Both the position numbers and the translations under genes were made by a program. A stretch of 33,162 nt of DNA from contig JAABNQ010000041.1 of assembly GCA_009928435.1 (NCBI GenBank), forward strand, positions 1 to 33,162, in the 5' to 3' direction. This document shows, one piece after another, positions 15,938 through 23,900 of the stretch (positions are counted from its first letter, which is position 1; the number at the start of each line of letters is the position of its first letter). The notes under the pieces were generated by a model. It saw nothing but the letters and a program-made list of their open reading frames with translations, did not search any database and was not told the origin of the DNA. The DNA comes from Bacillus sp. HF117_J1_D. Its GTDB lineage: Bacteria > Bacillota > Bacilli > Bacillales > Bacillaceae_C.

Positions 15938-16582
15938 TTATATTTGCAATGATTTTTGATTGGCCCAAGCCCAAAAACCAACAGATATTTGTATTACAGC
16001 TGCTATAACAAAAACAGATTGAACGCCAAAATGCTCTGCCACTAAACCCATCAACAAGGAAGAGATTCCAAACACCCCTGTTGAAATGGATTCTCTAGCT
16101 GACATGACTTTAGGCAACAGACTGGCTGAAGCTTTTAATTGTACGACCGTTTGTTGACCGAGCAGCTTGACTTGAACAACAGCGCCTGTCAAGAATGATA
16201 ATATGAGCGACAGCCACGGTATGGAAGAGAGACCGAAGCAGAAGGTGAAAATTCCAGAAAATATCGTTCCGAAAATAATAGCTCCATGCAATTTATTTTT
16301 TACGCTTTGCCCGATTCGGTATAACCCCATACCGGTCAATAAGAGGCCAGCAAAAAAAGCTGAATTGATGTACCCCCACCATGCTTCACTTTTCGCTAAG
16401 ATTTCCTCGACGTATACATAAAGAATGGCTGCAATCCAGACAACGTTTGCCATTGAGTCCACCAAGTCGATAATAGCAATCGTTTTGAAGGAAGGAGTCC
16501 TCCAAAGGGCTGTCCACCCTTCCTTTAGCACAACCCATTTTGTAGCTGGATGACTGACCTTTCTTTCTTCTGCGTAATGAAT
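15938..16582 (-). pseudogene. C-terminal half of an MFS transporter
   Basis: The longest ORF with a start (GTG at 16531) gives 197 residues, but the same frame continues 17 codons further upstream (HYAEERKVSHPATKWVV before LKEGW), to just inside a TGA at 16595-16597. The upstream part reads as the charged central loop that joins helices 6 and 7 of an MFS protein, and about six helices follow. The first half of a roughly 400-residue transporter is therefore missing. The intact half contains YVEEILAKSEAWWGYINSAFFAGLLLTGMGLYRIG. A good promoter-like pair (TTGTAT, 17 bp, TTATAC) and an AAAGG site with an ATT codon at 16582 lie upstream, so a short product cannot be excluded. A deletion that removed the N-terminal half near 16600 is the simplest explanation. 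Confidence 0.7.
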
Positions 16583-16645
16583 AAAACTAACCTTTCAGCT
16601 AGATATAACTCTAAGTATAACATGCCGTTTTCAGAATATACAAAG

Positions 16646-16672
16646 AAAAAAAGCCTTGCTCTTGCTCAAGGC
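16646..16672 (-). terminator. Terminator after the 96-codon gene
   Basis: GCCTTG and CAAGGC arms with an 8-nt loop and a run of seven T on the minus strand, 13 bases past the stop codon at 16685. Confidence 0.75.
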
Positions 16673-16684
16673 CCTTTTTCCGGT

Positions 16685-16975
16685 TTATCCATTTCCGCCC
16701 TTTCTTTCATCATTGATCTCAATTTTTTCACAGCCCGAATATAGACAAGAATAAATATCCAATCCTTCTTTCGCTTTTGCCAATCCTTTTAAATAGGGAG
16801 TGACCAAATCCTTAAAATCTGCCTCCACCCCTTTCTCCTCCAACAAACCATGTACATATAATTTCTTTTCATCAAATAAAAAAGCAATATTTCCAACTGC
16901 TTTTCCTTTTGCATCCATAATATTCAATAGCTGAAAATGTGGATTTATCACCTCAGGTGAAAAATATATCTCCAC
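16685..16975 (-). CDS. Hypothetical protein, 96 residues
   Basis: Soluble, mildly acidic protein without a recognised domain (begins MEIYFSPEVINPHFQLL; contains DAKGKAVGNIAFLFDEKKLYVHGLLEEKGVEADF). A CYSGCEK-like end holds two cysteines. An AAGGAGCG site precedes the ATG. It starts 14 bp after the stop of the MFS exporter gene and ends at a strong terminator, so the two form an operon. No function can be proposed. Confidence 0.7.
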   Translation of the reverse strand: MEIYFSPEVINPHFQLLNIMDAKGKAVGNIAFLFDEKKLYVHGLLEEKGVEADFKDLVTPYLKGLAKAKEGLDIYSCLYSGCEKIEINDERKGGNG

Positions 16976-16989
16976 TTTGATTCGCTCCT

Positions 16990-18234
16990 TTATGTGAACT
17001 TTAATTGCTCAAATAACGTGCTGCTGCCTGTAGAAGATTCCTCTTTCTTCACCCGGATGAAAAACAGACATAACAACATAGCCAAAAGTGTTATTCCAGC
17101 AGTGACCAAAAACATTCCTGATCTTGACCAATCCATCATTGCGCTAAAAACCGGCGGACCAATGGCGACTCCCAAAAATCTGACAGATCCATATAAAGAA
17201 GTGACAAATCCTCTGCGTTCCGCAGATACTGACCCGGTAATAAAGCTGTTAATACAAGGAAGAACAAGTCCCGTTCCTATACTGCTGAAAACCAGAATGG
17301 AGATGAAAGGGATCAATCCCTTAAAAAACACTAAAATTGAAAACGACGCTGTCATCAATAATAACCCTATAATAATCAGCTTCTTCATTAATTTCATGTT
17401 CTTTCCAATCTTGCTTCCGGTAATGTAGGAAGTTAATGTCATAAACAATAGAGGGATTGCCAATATTCCACCTTTTAGTAAACCATCAATATGGTGATCT
17501 TTTTCAAGAATATCGGATATGTAAAATAATATTCCGAACAGCGTGAATAAACATGCTGCACCTGTAAAATAGGCAACAAAAAGCCATCGCCCTTCATTCT
17601 TAAAGACAGCTCCCAGCCCCTTGATATAATCGCCGACACCTGGTGGTTCTTCATCTTTTTTCTTCTCCCTTACAAAAAATAGTGTCAAAAGTATGGAGAT
17701 AAGGCAAAAAGCGGGAAAAGCAAAAAATGCAGCATACCATATAATCATTGCCAACAACGACCCAAGAATCGGACTGATAACCTTTCCAAACCCATTCGAT
17801 GCTTCAACCAGCCCGAGTACCTTACTTTGTTCCCCTCCCTTAAAAAGGTCACCAGTCAAAGCCATAGCAATAGGAGCAGTGCCAGCAGCACCAATCCCCT
17901 GCAGCACCCTTCCAGCCAAAACCCATAAGTACGCATTAGAAAACCATGCAGAAGCCGCTCCTGCCAGTATCCCTCCTCCTCCATATAAGATAAGTGCCGG
18001 GATTATGATGGCCTTACGGGAAAAACGATCAGATAAATAGCCTAAAATAGGGATGGATACAGCTGCAGCCATCGAAAAGACTGTTATAATCAAACTGATT
18101 TTAAACTGGGAAACATCCAACTCACTTTTCATTTTCGGCAAGATTGGAATAAGCATGGAATTCCCCAACACTAAAATCAGGGGAATAGATGCAATTGCAG
18201 TAATAGTCATCCCCTTGCTTTTTTGCTTCGGCAA
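16990..18234 (-). CDS. MFS exporter, YitG/YmfD-like (DHA1)
   Basis: 414-residue drug:proton antiporter-type MFS protein with 12 helices. It shows the N-terminal motif [11 protein letters not shown], loop 2-3 [13 protein letters not shown], and helix 4 [24 protein letters not shown], all typical of the DHA1 group that includes Bacillus YmfD and YitG. The start is TTG at 18234, 5 to 6 nt after GGGAGGG; the longer ORF reading begins in the divergent promoter region. It is divergent from the ComA gene (155 bp apart). In B. subtilis yitG lies in the same group as the comA homolog yitD, so a role in exporting a related compound is possible but only inferred. Confidence 0.85.
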   Translation of the reverse strand: MPKQKSKGMTITAIASIPLILVLGNSMLIPILPKMKSELDVSQFKISLIITVFSMAAAVSIPILGYLSDRFSRKAIIIPALILYGGGGILAGAASAWFSNAYLWVLAGRVLQGIGAAGTAPIAMALTGDLFKGGEQSKVLGLVEASNGFGKVISPILGSLLAMIIWYAAFFAFPAFCLISILLTLFFVREKKKDEEPPGVGDYIKGLGAVFKNEGRWLFVAYFTGAACLFTLFGILFYISDILEKDHHIDGLLKGGILAIPLLFMTLTSYITGSKIGKNMKLMKKLIIIGLLLMTASFSILVFFKGLIPFISILVFSSIGTGLVLPCINSFITGSVSAERRGFVTSLYGSVRFLGVAIGPPVFSAMMDWSRSGMFLVTAGITLLAMLLCLFFIRVKKEESSTGSSTLFEQLKFT

Positions 18235-18388
18235 CTTTTTCCCTCCCATTCGCCGAGTTTCAATATCTTTTTTATTTTGGCGGCATACTTGCTTTTTATG
18301 CAAATACAATAAATTAATTCAACATATACGGCACTCTTGCCCAGTTACTGAATACTCTATCCTAGATAATGGAGGAGGGTTATTCCAT

Positions 18389-19159
18389 ATGGAATTTTTG
18401 GATTTACCGAAAAGGACTTTCGGAACGAGAACCTATGGTATTACGTCCATCGTAGATTTTGGCGTCCCTTTGAAGGAGCTGGAAAATATTTTAAACGATT
18501 ATGGGCATATTATCGATATTGCTAAGCTGGGAATCGGCTCAGCCTATCTCACGCCGAATGTCGACAAAAAAGTCAGCTTATATAAAAGGTTTGACATCAA
18601 ACCATATTGCGGGGGCACCTTATTTGAAAAAGCCTATGATCAAAACAAACTGCCTGAGTATGCCAAATACTTAAAGAATATAGGGATGGATTGGATAGAA
18701 ATTTCCAATGGGACAATCGAAATTCCATTGGAGGAACGACTTAATCTTGTGGATCAATTCAAGGAAGATTTCCATGTCATAGCGGAAGTTGGATCTAAAG
18801 ATGTAAACAAGCAGATGTCCAGCTCGGATTGGGTAGATGAGGTATGGAGCTTCCTTGAAGCTGGCTGCTGCTATGTCATCACGGAAGGAAGAGATTCCGG
18901 CACCTCTGGCATTTACGATCAAAGCGGTTTGATTAAATCTGATTTGGTGGATGAATTATTAAAAGAGATTGACTGCAATAAAATCATCTTTGAAGCACCC
19001 CTTCCCAAATATCAAATGTATTTCATTAATAAGATTGGAGCGAACGTCAATTTGGGAAATGTGAAGCTATCTGATGTCTTAATTTTAGAGGCGCAAAGAT
19101 GCGGGTTAAGATGTGAGACATTTTTCTTGGAGAAAAATGAATGCAAGCTACCTTTATAA
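18389..19159 (+). CDS. comA: Phosphosulfolactate synthase (ComA/YitD)
   Basis: 256-residue TIM-barrel enzyme that adds sulfite to phosphoenolpyruvate to give (R)-phosphosulfolactate. Family hallmarks seen are KRTFGTRTYGITSIVDFGVP, IDIAKLGIGSAYLTPN, the YCGGTLFEKA segment, IEISNGTIEIP and VITEGRDSGTSGIYD. The start is ATG at 18389, 8 nt after GGAGGAGGG; the frame is open far upstream without a ribosome site. In methanogens this is step one of coenzyme M synthesis; in Bacillus the ortholog YitD is tied to the 3-sulfolactate that accumulates in spores. The next gene overlaps its end by 19 nt. Confidence 0.93.
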   Translation: MEFLDLPKRTFGTRTYGITSIVDFGVPLKELENILNDYGHIIDIAKLGIGSAYLTPNVDKKVSLYKRFDIKPYCGGTLFEKAYDQNKLPEYAKYLKNIGMDWIEISNGTIEIPLEERLNLVDQFKEDFHVIAEVGSKDVNKQMSSSDWVDEVWSFLEAGCCYVITEGRDSGTSGIYDQSGLIKSDLVDELLKEIDCNKIIFEAPLPKYQMYFINKIGANVNLGNVKLSDVLILEAQRCGLRCETFFLEKNECKLPL

Positions 19160-19674
19160 GACATCTGCCCACTGAATGGAATCAAAAGACATGGCTGCAA
19201 GGCAGGCGCGATATCAGTATTTCTCCTGTCACTGAAAATAGCCTAAAAGACATTCGAGCTAATACGAGGTACTTGAAAAGCTTAGCGCCTTTTGATCTTG
19301 TTTTGGCCAGCACACTAAAAAGGACGCAGGAAACGGCACAGATCTATGGATACGAGCCGAAACTGGAGCAACTGCTTGATGAACTGGACTTTGGGTCATT
19401 TGAAGGTATCCCAAAAGAAAAAATGACAGAGGCATTGGGAGCTGATTGGATAAATAATCCGCTGGCTATCACAGTCGGTGAACCCGTTCAACATCTTGAA
19501 AAAAGAATCATATCTTTCCTTCAACTGTATAAAAAACATAAGAATATCCTGGTTTTTGGCCATGGTGCATGGATGCGAGGAATCCGTTCATATTTAACAT
19601 ATGGAAATATTAACCAAATGAATAAAATGGAAATAAAGAACAATGAGTACTTCTCCATTCACTTATTGACATAA
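19141..19674 (+). CDS. Histidine phosphatase family protein, overlapping comA
   Basis: 177-residue member of the phosphoglycerate mutase-like phosphatase superfamily. The catalytic RH is at residues 7-8 (IRHLPTEWN, with LP in place of the usual G of RHG); ASTLKRTQETA supplies the second Arg, LDELDFGSFEG the acidic residue, and VFGHGAWMRG the second His. It should be an active phosphatase. The ATG lies inside comA, with a GGAG site 8 nt before it, so expression is coupled to ComA. This invites the inference that it removes the phosphate from 2-phosphosulfolactate in place of ComB, which I do not find in the window. Alternatives are cobalamin-type or sugar-phosphate phosphatase activity. Confidence 0.85.
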   Translation: MQATFIRHLPTEWNQKTWLQGRRDISISPVTENSLKDIRANTRYLKSLAPFDLVLASTLKRTQETAQIYGYEPKLEQLLDELDFGSFEGIPKEKMTEALGADWINNPLAITVGEPVQHLEKRIISFLQLYKKHKNILVFGHGAWMRGIRSYLTYGNINQMNKMEIKNNEYFSIHLLT

Positions 19675-19681
19675 ATAATCC

Positions 19682-20299
19682 TTATCTTCTTCTCCATCCT
19701 AATGACATGAAAGGGATTCGGCGAATGTTTATGTGATAAATAAAATCTATGATATTGGTTGACATAAACTGGCAAATGATGGCATAAATGACGATTTTAT
19801 CATCTATGACTAAAGAAGTTAAAAGGAAAATGAACAGGTTGATCCCCATCATCACTTTTCCTGGGCTCCAATTTTTATGAAAGGCAATCATCAGCGCCGG
19901 GATAACCATCCCGCCGCTTGATGCGCCTACACGAATAAGCAAACCGACCCCTATGCCAAAAAATAAGCTTCCGGCTGCCATATCAAATAATAAGTTGTGT
20001 GAACTTAATGGTATTTGCATAGTAAAATAGCTGACAGTAGCGGAAGTTGTCGCTACTGAAAGCACAGTCCGGAAAGTCCACGTATACCCAAAGTAATTCA
20101 ATGCGAATAATAAGAAGACGGCATTTGCCAGCCATAAAGAAAACCCCAATGACAAACCAAACCAATGGTTCAGTAGGAGTGCGATCCCAGCCGCACCACC
20201 TGAGGGAATCGAATGAGGAAACAAAAACAAAGACATGGCCATTCCCTGAAGAAATGCTCCTGTGAACAAACAAACATACGTCAGTAAAGTTTTCCTCAT
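19682..20299 (-). CDS. yitE: YitE/YitT-family membrane protein (DUF161)
   Basis: 205-residue membrane protein with about five to six helices. It shows the family's glycine-rich LFPHSIPSGGAAGIALLLNHWFGLSLG and the GIGVGLLIRVGASSGGMVIPAL repeat. It lacks the C-terminal DUF2179 domain of YitT, like the short B. subtilis YitE (about 206 residues), whose gene lies beside yitD. The start at 20299 (MRKTLL) sits far (15 nt) from AAAGGA; a TTG at 20314 overlaps that site, so the start is uncertain. It converges on the histidine phosphatase gene with 7 bp between stops. The transported substrate of this family is unknown. Confidence 0.8.
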   Translation of the reverse strand: MRKTLLTYVCLFTGAFLQGMAMSLFLFPHSIPSGGAAGIALLLNHWFGLSLGFSLWLANAVFLLFALNYFGYTWTFRTVLSVATTSATVSYFTMQIPLSSHNLLFDMAAGSLFFGIGVGLLIRVGASSGGMVIPALMIAFHKNWSPGKVMMGINLFIFLLTSLVIDDKIVIYAIICQFMSTNIIDFIYHINIRRIPFMSLGWRRR

Positions 20300-20425
20300 A
20301 AGATCAAATGCCAATCCTTTAAAGCAGACTTTGCCTCCACGTCTATCCCTCCTTGTCCATTTTATGAAAGAATAAAGATATTATGAGGATAAATAAGGAA
20401 GCATCAAAGGCGTTCGTTTACAAAT

Positions 20426-20463
20426 AAAAATAACCTCCCTCAAAGAGATGGAGATTATTTTTT
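20426..20463. terminator. Bidirectional terminator after the ASCH gene
   Basis: AAAAATAACCTCC pairs with GGAGATTATTTTT (one G-T pair); T-runs flank it on both strands. It lies 16 bases past the ASCH stop codon on the minus strand. Confidence 0.65.
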
Positions 20464-20479
20464 CACATTTATCGTTTGT

Positions 20480-20809
20480 TTAAGCGGGTGAGAATTCATG
20501 AACCCAAACTTTCATTTGGGGAACCCATTTCATACCGGGATGAAACCCTAAAATGACTTTCTTATATTCCTCCAAATTTTCATACCCTTCTTGTCTTGCA
20601 TGCTCATCAGTCATTTCTCCAAGGCTTTGAGAATATACGTTCTCAACGATAAATTCCTTTCCCTGCAATTCCATTATTTCACCAATGTCCGCGTAGCGAC
20701 CATTTCTTCTTGTTGCCGTTTTCCGGCCCTCAATCACTTTTTTTACATCAGCAGGCACTGTAACAAGACGTTCAATTGTACAAGTTTTTGGCGGAAGATT
20801 CACATTCAT
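20480..20809 (-). CDS. ASCH domain protein
   Basis: 109-residue single-domain protein of the PUA-like ASCH fold (TIERLVTVPADVKKVIEGRKTATRRNGRYADIGEIMELQGKEF). Such proteins are proposed to bind RNA or act on modified nucleosides; for YqfB, an amidohydrolase on N4-acetylcytidine has been reported, but this sequence does not decide the matter. The start is ATG at 20809, 8 nt after AAAGGTGG. It is followed by a terminator and lies downstream of the giant sensor kinase in the same direction (107 bp gap). Confidence 0.75.
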   Translation of the reverse strand: MNVNLPPKTCTIERLVTVPADVKKVIEGRKTATRRNGRYADIGEIMELQGKEFIVENVYSQSLGEMTDEHARQEGYENLEEYKKVILGFHPGMKWVPQMKVWVHEFSPA

Positions 20810-20916
20810 TTGTAAAACCACCTTTGTATATAAGATCTCTAGGAGTCTATCATCTTTCAAAATCATTTTAACACATCTTACATGCGATAAAAAACCCTCT
20901 GGCTCGAATCAATTGC

Positions 20917-23900
20917 TCAATGTTTTGATGTTCCTTCGTCATGATGTAGATGAGTAGCTGGAAGGTGAATGAAAAATGATGTCCCTTCATTGAGCTTACT
21001 TTCCACCGTTATTTTTCCTTTATGTGACTCAATGATCTCTTTGCAAATAGCCAATCCAAGTCCATGTCCAGCTCGTTGTTTCGTTGATTTTGTGTAGAAT
21101 CGATCAAAGATATATGGGAGCTCCTCTTCGGGAATTCCTTGTCCCAAATCAGTGACAGCAAGGATCACTTCATGATTATCACTATCTTTCATTAAGTGAA
21201 GGCCAATTTCTCCGGAGTCCGCATGTTTGACTGCATTCGTAATCAGATTTTGAACCACCTGCTCCATCCTTCTCACATCCACCTCAACAAATGGATAGCC
21301 TTTGTGAAGGGAATCGTCCATTTCAGCTGAAAAGAACACATTCGAATTTACAATATCATGCTCAAACAGTGTGCGCAAATGATTGAACAAGTCGTCTGCA
21401 CGAATCGCCTTCTTGTTGAATATGATTCCTTTTGATTCCAGTTTTGATAATTCGAATAAATCGTGGATCATTTCATTTAAAGTCAACAAGCGCTGATGGC
21501 TTTTGGTAAGATAATGCATCTGCTCTTCTTTGTCCTGAATGACGCCATCCAAAATCGCTTCAATATATCCTTGAGCTGCTGTTATAGGTGAGCGCAAATC
21601 GTGAGAAATATCGGAATAAAGCTGGCGTCTTGACATTTCAACATCGGCTAATTCCTGATTAGCTTTCTCTAAATTATCGTTTGCATCTCTTAGCTTTTTT
21701 GTACGATCGATTACTTTCTTTTCCAAGCTTTCATATAACAGAGCATTCTCGATAGAGATCGCTGCCTGTGAAGAGATTAAGTTCAAAATTTCTATCCTAT
21801 CAGGCGAAAAAGCAGACACGATTACATTATTTTCTAAATAAATAATTGCTCCGAGCTTCCCTTGGTGAAGAACCGGAAAACATAAAACCGATTTAGGTTT
21901 ATTCTTTTGAATATAAGGATCGGAAGCGAATCTTTGATCAGTAGTTGAATTTGTTAAAATCACAGGCTCAAGACTCTTTTCAACGTAATGCACAATATGT
22001 CTTGGAAAACGAATCGTACTGCTATGGGTGATCTGTGTTCCACCTTCATCAATGCTGCCTTGAACAATGGGCTCAAGGGTATCTGCGTCTTTTATCAACA
22101 TGATTCCTTTTTGCGCGCCACCGTTTACTAAAACAATATCCATCACCTTGCAAATTAATTTTTCTAATACAATTTCACTTGATAGGGCACGAGCAGCATT
22201 TAAAATGGATTTTAAATCAATAGAATAAGCTCTTGCGCCATTTCCCGCTTGTGAAAGCTCTGTTTCTTGAAACATGCCGGGATATTCCTGTTTTAGCATA
22301 GCGATTTTTTTCTGAGCTCCCCATTTATCATAAGCATCAACAGCGGCAAGCAAGGCTGTTTTTGCCAAGCGAGGAAAGCCTTGATTTTTATAAAATTTTC
22401 CCGCCAGCTCATTAATGATTCCTTCATCTTGGTTAAATCCATTTTCAGCCGCTGTCTCTGCCGCTTTTTCAAAGTATGTCGTTGCCTTTTCCACATCATT
22501 TTCTAAAGCGGCTGTTTCAGCTTTAAGTAAATAGTATTTGTGAGCATAATTAACAGGACTATGGCTCATCCATCTGTTAAATTGCTTGAGATTCCGCTTC
22601 ATGCGTTTTTTGGCTCGTAATGGATCAAACATCTTACTGTCATCTTTTAAACTTCTTAACAGCCATAGAGACTCATAAAAATAATATTCAGGAGCTATGA
22701 TCAAGAATAGCGATTGATCTACCAATTTCCCTAATTTGTTCATAACGTTTTTGGCAATGCTTTTTTCATTCAGTAAATAGGCAAATTGCAATCGCAATGT
22801 ATAATGAATCATCATCGCTGATTCATCTGCTGTTTTAAACTCGAAATGCCAATTCGGATGATGCTTTTCTTTTAATACAGAGATCCAATTGTTTAATTCG
22901 TATAAAAAATCATCAGCGAGTGTATATTGTATACTCACTGAAAAGTTCCGTTGCCATTCAATTAAATCAGCTGTTTCTTGTAAACTATGTCCTTTCAAGA
23001 AGTTAGATAAGCAAAGAAACGAGCTGTTGGCACCTGCAAGATGTAGATTCCCCGTTTCAATACAAAGTTTTTGAGATTGCTCAAGCATCTGTTCGCTTTC
23101 TGTTATATGTTTCTTCCAGTGATTAATATAAGTGCCAAAAATGAAATAAGCACTTGCCCTCAGGATAGTGCTATCATTTTGATCAGCTATTGAAATAGCC
23201 ATTTTCCCAAAGTCGTAGCTTTCATCATATCGTCCAAAGCCTGAGCTTAAAATAAGAGCATAATTAATATAAACGAGTGCTGACATGTCTGCATTCCCAT
23301 GTTTTAATGTAAGCCGGAACGCCCTTAATATAAGGAGTGCAGCCAAATTTTGATCCAGATGATAAGCAGAGGCGTTCATTGCTAATAACGTTTTCGTAAT
23401 CTGTTGGAGATCCTTGTTTTCCATTTTAGGCAGACGCTCGATGGAATCCATTCCATATTTCCTCAAATAGATTCGGGTTTTGAGGAACTCAGCTCCTACC
23501 TTTAGCTTGCCAGGGTTTTTATCAATGATCCATCCATATAGCCTAAGAGCCTTCAGACCTGAATCAACAGAGTCCTCCACCCGGTGTATATGTGTGTACA
23601 AGGTCATTTTTAAATTGTAAATCTCCAGTTTTTCCTCTTTTGACTTAACTTTCTCTAAAGCTTCATCAAACTTTTCCTCGGAAAATGAAAATTGATTGTT
23701 TAAATATGCCAGTTCACCAAGTCCCATCGCAATGTGAACAGCTAATTCATAATGATTGGTCCATGCATCATCCCCGAGTAGTTTGTTGGCTATCTTAAAA
23801 AACGAATAGGAATCTTTCAATGCAACTCCTTCCTTTGCTTTTTTACCAGCCAGCATATTCCATTCTGCCAATTGAATTTTTTCATGGGGATTCAGCAATG

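Noticed and set aside
16994-17428. Plus-strand ORF of 144 codons opposite the MFS exporter
   Set aside because: Shadow frame of a transmembrane protein gene, with no start signal.
18235-18388. Sporulation sigma E or sigma K promoter before comA
   Set aside because: CATATACG with an ATA 16 bp upstream is only a partial match, and several weak alternatives exist in this AT-rich stretch. I could not support one call.
18053-18388. N-terminal extension of ComA
   Set aside because: The frame is open upstream but runs through the exporter gene on the other strand; a strong ribosome site and family length support the ATG at 18389.
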